A stretch of DNA of 6,715 nucleotides from Bacteroidota bacterium (GCA_023391315.1 JAEWBD010000193.1:1-6715), one strand, 5' to 3'; shown: positions 1 through 6,173, numbered from the stretch's first letter. The notes: generated by a model from the letters alone, not told the origin. A program made the numbers and translations.

Positions 1-97
1 CTTTTGTATTCTGCACCGCTACTTTGTATTCCTGTGCATGCAGGCAGAGAGACGGAAGGCAAAACATTAACACTAAAACATAATATACCTGTTTCAT
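1..97 (-). CDS. Secreted protein, N-terminal fragment (possible DUF4097 family)
   Basis: Only the first 32 codons are present; the gene runs off the left edge. An ATG at 97-95 opens a frame that starts MKQVYYVLVLMFCLPSLCLHA and continues QEYKVAVQNTK. Residues 1-21 form a clean Sec signal peptide: a lysine, a hydrophobic core, and a small-residue end with likely cleavage just before or after the Gln of HAQ-EY, the style common in Bacteroidota. The frame is too short to have been found by length alone. The mature start EYKVAVQNTK resembles, from memory, the first strand of DUF4097 (adhesin-like beta-repeat) proteins, which often follow ECF sigma/anti-sigma pairs in this phylum. It is on the same strand as that pair here but 365 bp beyond it, so it may have its own promoter. 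The secreted call is fairly firm; the family is a guess from about ten residues and context. Confidence 0.65.
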   Translation of the reverse strand, partial: MKQVYYVLVLMFCLPSLCLHAQEYKVAVQNTK

Positions 98-183
98 TTT
101 ATAAATTTTAAAAAGTAATTTTTTTAAAGTGCTGTGCTATTGAAACTATTAGATAGAGTAATTAATCTGTAAGATGTTTAGAA

Positions 184-273
184 CGTCATGTCGAGGTAAC
201 GAGACATCTCTATACAATTATAAATTCAAAATAAAGCAATAAAGCATAGATTTCTCCTATCGTCGAAATGACG
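184..273. repeat. REP/MITE-like inverted-repeat element, about 90 bp
   Basis: The left end (184-209) begins CGTCATGTCGAGG and contains GAGACATCT. The right end (248-273), read on the minus strand, begins CGTCATTTCGACG and contains GAGAAATCT. The two 26-nt ends match at 20 positions and face each other, enclosing a 38-nt AT-rich centre, so the element could fold into a long imperfect hairpin. From memory, sequences of the type GTCATTTCGA...GAGAAATCT are widespread intergenic repeats in Bacteroidota genomes and behave like REP elements or small non-autonomous elements. No transposase and no second copy is visible in this window, so the dispersed-repeat status is inferred. Confidence 0.6.
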
Positions 274-368
274 GTTCAACGTTTATCATAATAGTCTAAC
301 TAGCATAACACGTATTTTTAATTTTGACCCTTCGGGTTTTTTTGATTTTATGTTACCGCCAAATGAAC

Positions 369-421
369 TGCGATTAAGCACGGTTGCGTCGCATTACCTT
401 CATCTGCACAGCGCTATGCAG
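369..421. repeat. Inverted repeat and 18-bp near-perfect palindrome
   Basis: TGCGA (369-373) and TCGCA (389-393) form a 5-bp inverted repeat around a 15-nt loop. Eleven bases further, 404-421 reads CTGCACAGCGCTATGCAG, which is its own reverse complement except for one C/A position in each arm. The pair lies 41 bp past the anti-sigma stop codon (measured from 421 to 463). It could be a transcript-end structure, a protein-binding site or part of a dispersed repeat. No U tract follows on the minus strand, so it does not look like an intrinsic terminator. Confidence 0.4.
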
Positions 422-462
422 CTCCGGTTTCCTGTTCATAACCATTTTATTAAAAACAAAAA

Positions 463-1272
463 TTATAAAACTTTAAGCCCTTTTTCCGCTATCTCTTTTA
501 CAGGCGGCAATGTGTTTTTATCTTTCAGTATTTTCTGTATAGGCGCTTTGGCTTTTGTTTCTTTTTTTTCTGTAAGAATATTGATCAATGCAATCTGCAT
601 AAGCGGCTCAGTTTGTTTGCCAAGCGATGCTACCAATGCGTCGCTCACTTTATTGCTATTGGAAAATTTTGCAAGCGCATACAAGGCTGCAAGCCGCACA
701 TTTACATTATCATCTTCATTAAGGGTAGTAATAAGCGCCGTAACAATTTTATTATCGGGATCAGTTATTTCATCCGCATAGCTTACCGCTTTAATGCGCT
801 CGCTGGCTGATTCTTCATTCAGCAATTTTACCGTTAATGTTTCCTTCATTTCCCTCACTTCATTCTTCAATTCTGCCACCTGCCCGTTTCCGGGTTTATT
901 GTTAGTTACAGTTGTACCAATAAAGAAGCCTGATACGATAAGTATAATGCTGGCGGCGATCCTGTACAACAATACATAACGGTTTATGGGTTTAACCACA
1001 GCAGCCTTTTCTTCAGGCTTATTTACAATGCTTGCAGTAGCTTCTATGTTTAGCTCGCTCTGGAGCATGTTTTCAAATTTTTCCCGAAGCGCTCTGCCCG
1101 GTTTTTGCATTTTATCTTTTTGTATGCCGTCAAAAATTTTCCTGTACTCTTCCAGTGCCTGCCTGCATTGTATGCATTCGTTTAAATGCTTTTCCAATGG
1201 CGCCCTGTCATTTGGATGCAGTTGTGCATCTAAATAATCAATCAATAACGATTCAACATCATAACACTGCAT
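463..1272 (-). CDS. Membrane anti-sigma factor with zinc-finger head and HEAT-repeat tail
   Basis: This protein probably holds the neighbouring ECF sigma factor inactive at the inner membrane until a signal arrives. With the ATG at 1272 it is 269 residues: MQCYDVESLL... An in-frame TTG at 1278 would add two residues; I prefer the ATG. Residues 3-36 resemble the zf-HC2 anti-sigma zinc-binding domain, ending in HxxxCxxC (H29, C33, C36). A linker leads to one membrane helix at about 102-119 (LLYRIAASIILIVSGFFIG), so the head is cytoplasmic and the tail periplasmic. After the helix comes a charged, coiled-coil-like segment (about 131-150) and then HEAT-like repeats to the end (about 155-269), including VNVRLAALYALAKF. 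This head/helix/coil/HEAT layout is familiar in Bacteroidota anti-sigma factors. The gene starts 11 bp after the sigma stop codon, so the two are almost certainly cotranscribed. The signal sensed by the tail cannot be deduced. Confidence 0.88.
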   Translation of the reverse strand: MQCYDVESLLIDYLDAQLHPNDRAPLEKHLNECIQCRQALEEYRKIFDGIQKDKMQKPGRALREKFENMLQSELNIEATASIVNKPEEKAAVVKPINRYVLLYRIAASIILIVSGFFIGTTVTNNKPGNGQVAELKNEVREMKETLTVKLLNEESASERIKAVSYADEITDPDNKIVTALITTLNEDDNVNVRLAALYALAKFSNSNKVSDALVASLGKQTEPLMQIALINILTEKKETKAKAPIQKILKDKNTLPPVKEIAEKGLKVL

Positions 1273-1283
1273 AATCAAACTGC

Positions 1284-1823
1284 TTATTGTTTAAAATAAA
1301 GTAACCTTAATTCTTTTAATGCACGATGTATCTGCACTTTAACAGCGCTCAGCGACATGCTTTTCATCTTTGCTATCTCCGCATACTTCAGGCCTTCATA
1401 ACGGCTTAGAACAATCAGCTCCCTGTCAACCGGCCCCAGGCCGGCCATGGCTTTTTTTAATTGCTCAAAATCATGCTCTTTAAACCCCTCTTCTTTTTCT
1501 AAAACATCTTCCGGATATTCATGCACATTTTTAATCACTTCACTTAGCCGCAGCTTTTCCCTGCAATAATCAGCATGGAGGTTTCTTGCCATCTGGTACA
1601 TCCACGATTTAAAACTTCCGGCTGCGGCATTAAAGCTGTTGCGGTAACGTAATATGCGATAAAACAATGATTGCGTAAGATCTTCACTTATGGCAGCTTC
1701 AGCTGTTAACCGCAGGAAAAAATTATATACAGGCACATTATAACGATCGAACAACTGCTTTAGTTCGGCCAATTCACCGTCCCTTACCTTGTACATTATT
1801 TTCTCATCAGTCAGTCCAGCCAC
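1284..1823 (-). CDS. ECF-type RNA polymerase sigma factor (sigma-70 family)
   Basis: This is an alternative sigma factor that would direct RNA polymerase to a small regulon, usually including its own operon. At 179 residues it has the ECF layout with regions 2 and 4 only. Region 2 spans about 25-90: FDRYNVPVYNFFLRLT, then a DLTQSLFYRILRY segment, and SFKSWMYQMARNLHADY, the polymerase-binding and -10-recognition part. Region 4 spans about 119-177, with the helix-turn-helix at about 146-169 (KYAEIAKMKSMSLSAVKVQI). The start is GTG at 1823. The next in-frame ATG is codon 10 (1796-1794), but the residues between (AGLTDEKIM) match the usual start of these proteins, so GTG is preferred. The anti-sigma gene follows 11 bp downstream. 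Without knowing its targets no stress or pathway can be assigned. Confidence 0.92.
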   Translation of the reverse strand: MAGLTDEKIMYKVRDGELAELKQLFDRYNVPVYNFFLRLTAEAAISEDLTQSLFYRILRYRNSFNAAAGSFKSWMYQMARNLHADYCREKLRLSEVIKNVHEYPEDVLEKEEGFKEHDFEQLKKAMAGLGPVDRELIVLSRYEGLKYAEIAKMKSMSLSAVKVQIHRALKELRLLYFKQ

Positions 1824-1850
1824 GCTGTATAATTTGTGTTTGCTTTATAT

Positions 1851-1880
1851 AGGTTACTTCAGGAAGATAAAAAGGTTACA
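1851..1880 (-). promoter_or_regulatory. Candidate ECF autoregulatory promoter/operator with repeated GTAACCT
   Basis: Read on the minus strand, GTAACCT occurs twice ahead of the sigma gene, at 1879-1873 and 1857-1851, spaced 22 bp, about two helical turns. The distal copy reads TGTAACCT, like the AAC-containing -35 elements of many ECF promoters, and autoregulation is usual for such operons. It also overlaps an inverted repeat, TTACAA-4 nt-TTGTAA (1876-1891). I cannot point to a confident -10 element, and the proximal copy may be a second -35 or an operator half. The location, 28-56 bp before the GTG, suits a promoter. Confidence 0.4.
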
Positions 1881-1918
1881 ATTTTTTGTAATTATTTTTT
1901 TGAAGAGAGAGAAATTTA

Positions 1919-2275
1919 TTATTGTTTGTAAGCCAGTTTCATATAATGCATCACTTCTTCATTAATATCTGAAGTATGCAGCATGCGGAAGTGATGATTG
2001 AACTGTTTATTATCGCCGGGCACCTGCGCAATCTTAATAAAACAAAGGTTATCGTAATAAGATTCTTTGAAAGGAAAAATAACATGCATAAAGTTTTTGC
2101 CTAACTGCGTTATCCATGCAATACGTTTATGCCCGTTTGATATGCCAATCATGGCTTTAGCCGCATGCAGCTCTATGAGGCCAATACTATTATATGCGTC
2201 TGTAAAATGATTGAACAGGTCAATAGTGTGCTGCGTTTTTCCCGATAGAAAGTCTGCAATTGTTTTATCTGCCAT
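1919..2275 (-). CDS. Small conserved protein, DUF5655-like
   Basis: A 118-residue soluble protein with no signal peptide or membrane helix, starting at ATG 2275 (MADKTIADFLSGKTQ). The first 30 residues look helical (HTIDLFNHFTDAYNSIG), followed by alternating strands (AKAMIGISNGHKRIAWITQL, then MHVIFPF) and a C-terminal helix (INEEVMHYMKLAYKQ). The pattern of a leading helix, a 'K.mi.i..g.kriA.i' strand pair, and a closing helix resembles the DUF5655 family, a small domain of unknown biochemical role sometimes linked to nucleic-acid or transport proteins. I rely on memory of the family pattern, so the name is tentative. It lies 95 bp upstream of the sigma gene on the same strand, with candidate promoter elements between them, and is divergent from the MATE gene; membership of the sigma operon is unlikely. 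Confidence 0.72.
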   Translation of the reverse strand: MADKTIADFLSGKTQHTIDLFNHFTDAYNSIGLIELHAAKAMIGISNGHKRIAWITQLGKNFMHVIFPFKESYYDNLCFIKIAQVPGDNKQFNHHFRMLHTSDINEEVMHYMKLAYKQ

Positions 2276-2418
2276 GGTAAAAATATTATTACAAAGATTG
2301 ATATTTTTCTCAGCTTCTTATGGGCTGTAAACCCGGATTCCCAAATTTCCGTAATGCCCTGGATGATAAACGGCCTGACCCATCCGGAACATAAAAGTGT
2401 TAAGGCTTCTTATACTGC

Positions 2419-2449
2419 TTTGCCTATTCCTTATTACCGCTTAGCTTTG
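2419..2449 (+). promoter_or_regulatory. Bacteroidota-type promoter of the MATE gene
   Basis: TTTG at 2419-2422 and TAGCTTTG at 2442-2449 are exact matches to the Bacteroidota -33 (TTTG) and -7 (TAnnTTTG) elements, 19 bp apart, close to the published spacing. The transcript should start around 2453-2457, while the gene's ATG is at 2457, so the mRNA would have almost no leader. No Shine-Dalgarno-like sequence is present, which fits. The rest of the 181-bp divergent spacer (2276-2418) holds nothing else I can name. Confidence 0.6.
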
Positions 2450-2456
2450 CGCCCCC

Positions 2457-3794
2457 ATGCAACTAACCGTAGAAATAACCAATAAGCAAATACTTCGTAT
2501 TGCACTCCCTATTGCCCTTTCTATATTGGTTCCTAATATAAATTTCATAACCAATAATATTTTTCTTGGCCATTTAAGCGAAGAAGCACTGGCGGTTGCA
2601 GGCATTACAGGTGTCTATTATCTTGTTTTTGGCGTAATGGGTTTTGGGCTAAGCAGCGGCCTGCAGGCTTTAATGAGCCGCCGTGCCGGTGAAAATAAAG
2701 CAGGCGAGATCGGGCTCCTATTTTTTCAGGCAGTGCGCATTGCGTTGGCATTTGCCATTGCCGGTATTTTAACTACCTGGTTTATTGCACCGGTTATCCT
2801 AAGGTATTCACTGCACAATGAACAGGATATACAGATGGCCATTGATTTTTTACGCATCCGTATTTGGGGGTTGCCGTTTTTATATATTTACCAGTTACGT
2901 AACGCTTTACTCATTAGCATTAATAAAAGCAAATACCTGATAATAGGAACACTGGCAGAAACATTAGCCAATATCTTCTTTGACTATGCTTTTATTTTCG
3001 GGCATTTCGGATTCCCGGAAATGGGTTTTAACGGTGCTGCCTATGCATCCATCATTGCTGAATTTACTGGTCTTGTAACTATTTTCAGCGTGATTCATTT
3101 TAAAGGTATTGGTGAAAGCATTAATCTTTTTAAGAATAAAAAGCTCAATCTTAACTCCATAAAATTAATTCTTCACCAATCTTCCCCGCTCATATTACAG
3201 TTTGCTATTAGTTTGGCAAGTTGGGAATTTTTTTACATCCTTATTGAACATCATGGTACACAGCCGCTTGCTATTTCAAATATTATGCGCAACATGTTTG
3301 GCATATTCGGATGTTTTGCCTGGGCGTTTGCTTCAGCCAGCAATAGCATGGTGAGCAATATTATCGGGCAAAAATTGGATCATCGTGTAAAAGAGCTCAT
3401 TTATAAAATAACCAAACTCGGTTTAATATTTTCTATTTGTATAGCAATTCTTATAAACCTGTTTACCAAATTATTTTTAAGCGCTTATGGCCAGAGCGAT
3501 CGTTTTATAGAAGCTGCTATTCCAGTAGCCCGCGTAATTTCTTTTGCACTTGTACTACAATCTGTTTCAACAATATGGCTTAATGCAGTACTTGGTACAG
3601 GTAACAGCAGAAGAAACCTGGTAACAGAAACAATTGCTATTATCTTGTATTGCATATATGTTTATACAGTACTTGAATATTTGAATCTCTCTATTACTAT
3701 TGGCTGGATGAGTGAATGGATATACTGGATAGCCTTATTCGTTCCTTCTTACTGGTACATACAAAGCAATAAATGGATGGGCAAAAAAATATAA
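2457..3794 (+). CDS. MATE-family multidrug/toxin efflux transporter
   Basis: This is an inner-membrane antiporter of the MATE family, which exports cationic drugs, metabolites or toxins in exchange for Na+ or H+. The 445-residue protein has the family's usual length and about twelve hydrophobic helices in two six-helix halves. The N-terminal helix (about 12-35) reads ILRIALPIALSILVPNINF, followed by IFLGHLSEEALAVAG, typical of the first MatE half. A GLSSGLQALMSRRAGEN stretch follows helix 2. The segment from G164 to A195, with N172, D176, P187 and NGAA at 192-195, is the hallmark turn between helices 5 and 6. The second half starts near residue 240 with SPLILQFAISLASWEFF. The start is set by the homologous N-terminus, which begins within about ten residues of this ATG. 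It is transcribed alone: a divergent gene lies upstream and a convergent one 11 bp after its stop. The substrate cannot be predicted. Confidence 0.92.
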   Translation: MQLTVEITNKQILRIALPIALSILVPNINFITNNIFLGHLSEEALAVAGITGVYYLVFGVMGFGLSSGLQALMSRRAGENKAGEIGLLFFQAVRIALAFAIAGILTTWFIAPVILRYSLHNEQDIQMAIDFLRIRIWGLPFLYIYQLRNALLISINKSKYLIIGTLAETLANIFFDYAFIFGHFGFPEMGFNGAAYASIIAEFTGLVTIFSVIHFKGIGESINLFKNKKLNLNSIKLILHQSSPLILQFAISLASWEFFYILIEHHGTQPLAISNIMRNMFGIFGCFAWAFASASNSMVSNIIGQKLDHRVKELIYKITKLGLIFSICIAILINLFTKLFLSAYGQSDRFIEAAIPVARVISFALVLQSVSTIWLNAVLGTGNSRRNLVTETIAIILYCIYVYTVLEYLNLSITIGWMSEWIYWIALFVPSYWYIQSNKWMGKKI

Positions 3795-3805
3795 TACTTC
3801 TGCTT

Positions 3806-4045
3806 TTATGGGTTGTCGTGCAGGTTTTCAATAGGTTTTTTCCAAAGCTTTATATAGAAAATAACGAGTGCAATAAAACTTAAAATGAGCCACACGTAAA
3901 ATATGATATTACCAACACCGATACCATTACTGAAAAGCGCATATTCATATTTAATACCAATCGTCATATTGATTGCTATCCATAAAATAAACACGGCCAT
4001 ACTTGCGGCTAAACGTTTAAAAAATTCTTTTATTCCGGGTTCCAT
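3806..4045 (-). CDS. Small membrane protein with two helices, unknown function
   Basis: A 79-residue protein from ATG 4045 (MEPGIKEFFKRLAASMAVF). It has two clear membrane helices, at about 12-30 (LAASMAVFILWIAINMTIG) and about 45-68 (NIIFYVWLILSFIALVIFYIKL), with a short loop between them and a basic tail beginning KLWKKP. Lysines before helix 1 and after helix 2 suggest that both ends face the cytoplasm. I do not recognise a named family; such short proteins are common in Bacteroidota. Its 3' end converges on the MATE gene with only 11 bp between stop codons and no obvious hairpin, so the two transcripts probably overlap. It is divergent from the M16-family gene with a 79-bp shared spacer. 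The open frame, starting after AT-rich promoter-like DNA, and the coherent topology support a real gene. Confidence 0.75.
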   Translation of the reverse strand: MEPGIKEFFKRLAASMAVFILWIAINMTIGIKYEYALFSNGIGVGNIIFYVWLILSFIALVIFYIKLWKKPIENLHDNP

Positions 4046-4073
4046 TTTTTAAGCTACATACAAAATAAGAAAA

Positions 4074-4081
4074 CAAAATTA
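4074..4081 (-). promoter_or_regulatory. Candidate -7 element for the small membrane protein
   Basis: The minus strand reads TAATTTTG here, an exact TAnnTTTG match, 28 bp before the ATG at 4045. No TTTG lies at the expected distance upstream, so only the -7 half is supported. In AT-rich DNA such a match can occur by chance. Confidence 0.35.
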
Positions 4082-4097
4082 TAACCATGTATTGAAG

Positions 4098-4105
4098 TAC
4101 ATTTG
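4098..4105 (+). promoter_or_regulatory. Candidate -7 element for the M16-family gene
   Basis: TACATTTG is an exact TAnnTTTG match 19 bp before the ATG at 4125, which would give a leader of roughly a dozen bases. No -33 TTTG is visible about 19 bp upstream. It lies just beyond the minus-strand element at 4074-4081, so the two promoters would be back to back within the 79-bp spacer. Confidence 0.4.
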
Positions 4106-4124
4106 CCCTCCTTAAAAATAGTGT

Positions 4125-5402
4125 ATGCTGAACAGAAAGGAGCAACCTGGAATAGTGGATGCAACAGATTTTAATCTTCATTTAAAGCCGCTTGAATATT
4201 TTACACTTGATAATGGCATAAGTGTTTATGCCCTGCGTGCCCCGGAACAGGAGGTGGCTTATGCAGAATGGGTTTTTTATGCGGGTAATGCTCATGAGCA
4301 AAATAATATGACAGCGGCCTGCGTGAACTATATGCTTAAAAACGGTACAAAGAATAAAACTGCCTTTGAAATAAATGAACATTTTGAATTTTATGGCGCG
4401 TATTTAAACCGCAGTTGTTATAATGAAACAGCATCTGTAAAGCTGCATAGTTTAAGCAAGCATTTACCAGAGCTTTTACCTGTAGTGAATGAGCTTTTTA
4501 CAGAAAGCATTTTCCCCGAACAGGAACTTGCCATATACAAGCAAAATCAAAAACAAAGCCTTGAAGTAAACCTGAAGAAATGCGATTTTGTGGCCAACAG
4601 GTTAATAGATGAATATCTGTTTGGGTTTTCCCATCCTTACGGTAAATATGCATTAATAAGAGACTATGACAAGCTTGAGCGTGATGATCTTATCCAGTTT
4701 TATGATAAGCATTATATAAATGGCAAATGCATCCTGTTTATTGCCGGCAACCTTCCGGATAATATTGAAGCATTATTGAATAAAAACTTTGGCGCTTTGC
4801 TTTGCAATAATGAGCCTTCAGTTATTAACTATAACAGTAATCCTGAAAAAGATAAAGACCATTTTATTATTAATGATGAGAACGGTTTACAGGGTGCTAT
4901 ACGCATAGCAAGAAATTTTTTCAATCGCCACCATCCTGATTTTATAAAGGTGCAGGTATTAAATAATATTTTCGGCGGATATTTTGGCTCAAGGCTTATG
5001 AGCAATATTCGGGAAGATAAAGGATACACTTATGGTATCCACAGCTACCTGCAAAATCATATTCATGAAAGCGCCTGGATGATTTCAACCGAAGCAGGCC
5101 GCGATGTTTGTGAGGCTACTATGGAAGAAGTTTTTAAAGAAATGAAGCGCCTCAGAGATGAGCCGGTTGGCGAAGAAGAATTGCATCTTGTGCGCAATTA
5201 TATGATTGGAAGCATTCTCGGAGATTTGGACGGGCCTTTTCAAATAATATCGAGATGGAAGACATACATTATAAATAATCTTACCGAAGATTATTTTAAT
5301 AAAAGCATTCATACTATAAAAAATATTACCGCTGAAGAACTGCAGTATCTTGCCATAAAATACCTGCAGCCCGAATCGTTTTATAGGCTCACCGTTATCT
5401 AA
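4125..5402 (+). CDS. M16-family (insulinase/processing-peptidase-like) protein lacking the zinc site
   Basis: A 425-residue two-domain M16 protein, the usual length for the M16B group, with no signal peptide, so probably cytoplasmic. The first domain (about 20-220) begins YFTLDNGISVYAL, matching the family's 'LdNGl.v' strand. Where active members carry HxxEH followed by ML.kGT, this protein reads A65-C-V-N68-Y69 then MLKNGT: both histidines and the glutamate are gone. The surrounding fold is kept (KTAFEINEHFEFYGAYLN; HPYGK near the end of the domain). The second domain (about 240-425) contains GGYFGSRLMSNIREDKGYTY, with R296 and Y303 in the R-x6-Y spacing of the substrate-binding Arg/Tyr pair. 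In known bacterial M16B heterodimers one subunit carries HxxEH and the other the R/Y pair; this looks like the second type. A partner is usually adjacent, but none is in this window. It may pair with a protein encoded elsewhere or have a binding role. Confidence 0.88.
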   Translation: MLNRKEQPGIVDATDFNLHLKPLEYFTLDNGISVYALRAPEQEVAYAEWVFYAGNAHEQNNMTAACVNYMLKNGTKNKTAFEINEHFEFYGAYLNRSCYNETASVKLHSLSKHLPELLPVVNELFTESIFPEQELAIYKQNQKQSLEVNLKKCDFVANRLIDEYLFGFSHPYGKYALIRDYDKLERDDLIQFYDKHYINGKCILFIAGNLPDNIEALLNKNFGALLCNNEPSVINYNSNPEKDKDHFIINDENGLQGAIRIARNFFNRHHPDFIKVQVLNNIFGGYFGSRLMSNIREDKGYTYGIHSYLQNHIHESAWMISTEAGRDVCEATMEEVFKEMKRLRDEPVGEEELHLVRNYMIGSILGDLDGPFQIISRWKTYIINNLTEDYFNKSIHTIKNITAEELQYLAIKYLQPESFYRLTVI

Positions 5403-5509
5403 GCAGGACTGAGAAGTTATTTAAGTTAATCAGCTACCGGTCTGGCGCTTTTGCGATAAAGTTTATATTAAACAGTGGAGAAGAAAATAATATAAGTTTT
5501 TTATGAAGA
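5403..5509. other. Convergent intergenic spacer without a clear terminator
   Basis: This 107-bp spacer lies between the 3' ends of the M16-family gene and the frameshifted lipoprotein gene. It has only weak structures (CGC-TTTT-GCG near 5446-5455, and GTTTA-TAT-TAAAC) and no hairpin followed by a U tract on either strand. Confidence 0.5.
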
Positions 5510-6144
5510 TTATATAGTCCACTGATCATGAACCACGCCGATCAGAAATAATTTATTATCCTGTTTTTCGAATACAAGCTTAAGGCTTCTCCAATCCATG
5601 CCATCATATTTTTCTTCAAAACCAGGAAAATAAAATTCCACATAGGTGCAGTTCCCATAAACCGAATCGATATTATTGAGCGAATTACCAGAGGATATAG
5701 TTTTATTTAAACTTATGTTTGGCGCATTTAAAAAATCGACATCATACACAAATTTTTTAAAATATTCCTGCGCAGTTAAAAGAATAGGTTTTCCATTTTC
5801 ATCATCCAGGATTCCCCAATCAATTCTTTCCAGTTTGTTTTTGGTTAAATAATTTACAAGTTGTTCAGCAGTAAGTTTTTTATCATGAAGCGTATCAATA
5901 TATCCATAAGGAGAAAATCTTACTTCGCCATCAATAAAAGAATCAAGTTGCTGGTAATTATCATGTTTAAGTATGGAAAGTATTTGCTTTGACAGAGTGG
6001 GCAAAACGGAGTCATGAATTACAGGGACAGCTTTGATTTCAGACGAAGAATCTTCATTGGTACCAGATTCAGTGTTTTGGACATTGCACAGGACATAACA
6101 ATGAAATACATCACGGATACTAAAATGAGCTTAAGCAATTTCAT
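5510..6144 (-). pseudogene. Conserved Bacteroidota lipoprotein gene, frameshifted near its signal peptide
   Basis: The mature domain is open from about 6090 down to the TAA at 5510-5512, but in that frame there is no ATG or GTG before an upstream stop; the only conventional start is a TTG at 6004, which would cut off the export signal. In a second frame, ATG 6144 encodes MKLLKLILVSVMYFIVMSC, a lipoprotein signal peptide with a lipobox-like VMSC, and then stops after 41 codons (6019-6021). Adding one base between about 6090 and 6070 joins the two parts into a protein of about 211 residues: signal peptide, an acidic/serine-rich linker (TESGTNEDSSSE), and the conserved domain. The domain ends in YVEFYFPGF, YDGMDWRSLKLVFEKQ and GVVHDQWTI, a pattern I recall from unnamed Bacteroidota lipoproteins. 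No slippery heptamer is seen, so this is a mutation or a sequencing error. Function unknown; the intact product would be membrane-anchored. An A4 run (6075-6078) is one likely site of the lost base. Confidence 0.75.
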
Positions 6145-6173
6145 ATGGCGAAGAATATTATAAATGTGTAAAA

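Larger units (their letters stand above)
98..462. other. Structured intergenic region without a gene
   Basis: This 365-bp stretch separates the anti-sigma gene from the secreted-protein gene. I see no credible coding frame: a plus-strand frame opening near 350 only runs antisense to the anti-sigma gene. It holds an AT-rich tract (about 98-130) ahead of the 1-97 gene, an inverted-repeat element (184-273), a small hairpin with a plus-strand T run (about 328-345), and an inverted repeat plus palindrome (369-421). The only minus-strand reading of note is a 21-codon frame starting near 440, too short and featureless to call. Confidence 0.7.

Noticed and set aside
327..345. ACCC-TTC-GGGT hairpin followed by a T run on the plus strand
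   Set aside because: The stem is only 4-5 bp, and the T run is on the plus strand where no gene lies upstream; on the minus strand, where transcription is expected, there is no U tract.
350..781. 143-codon plus-strand open frame
   Set aside because: It is antisense to the anti-sigma gene over most of its length, and its low-complexity Ser/Leu/Phe-rich translation shows no family pattern. The minus-strand protein has clear domains.
986..1237. 83-codon plus-strand open frame over the anti-sigma head
   Set aside because: Shadow of the zinc-finger and linker part of the anti-sigma gene; the cysteine-rich translation is an artefact of the opposite strand.
2345..2400. GGATG...CATCC inverted repeat in the MATE upstream spacer
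   Set aside because: Five base pairs around a long loop with no supporting symmetry; expected by chance.
5085..5312. 75-codon minus-strand open frame inside the M16 gene
   Set aside because: Antisense shadow; the plus-strand frame carries the conserved second M16 domain.
6080..6095. Programmed -1 ribosomal frameshift in the lipoprotein gene
   Set aside because: No X-XXY-YYZ slippery heptamer or downstream structure is visible, and signal-peptide genes are not known to me to use such a switch.
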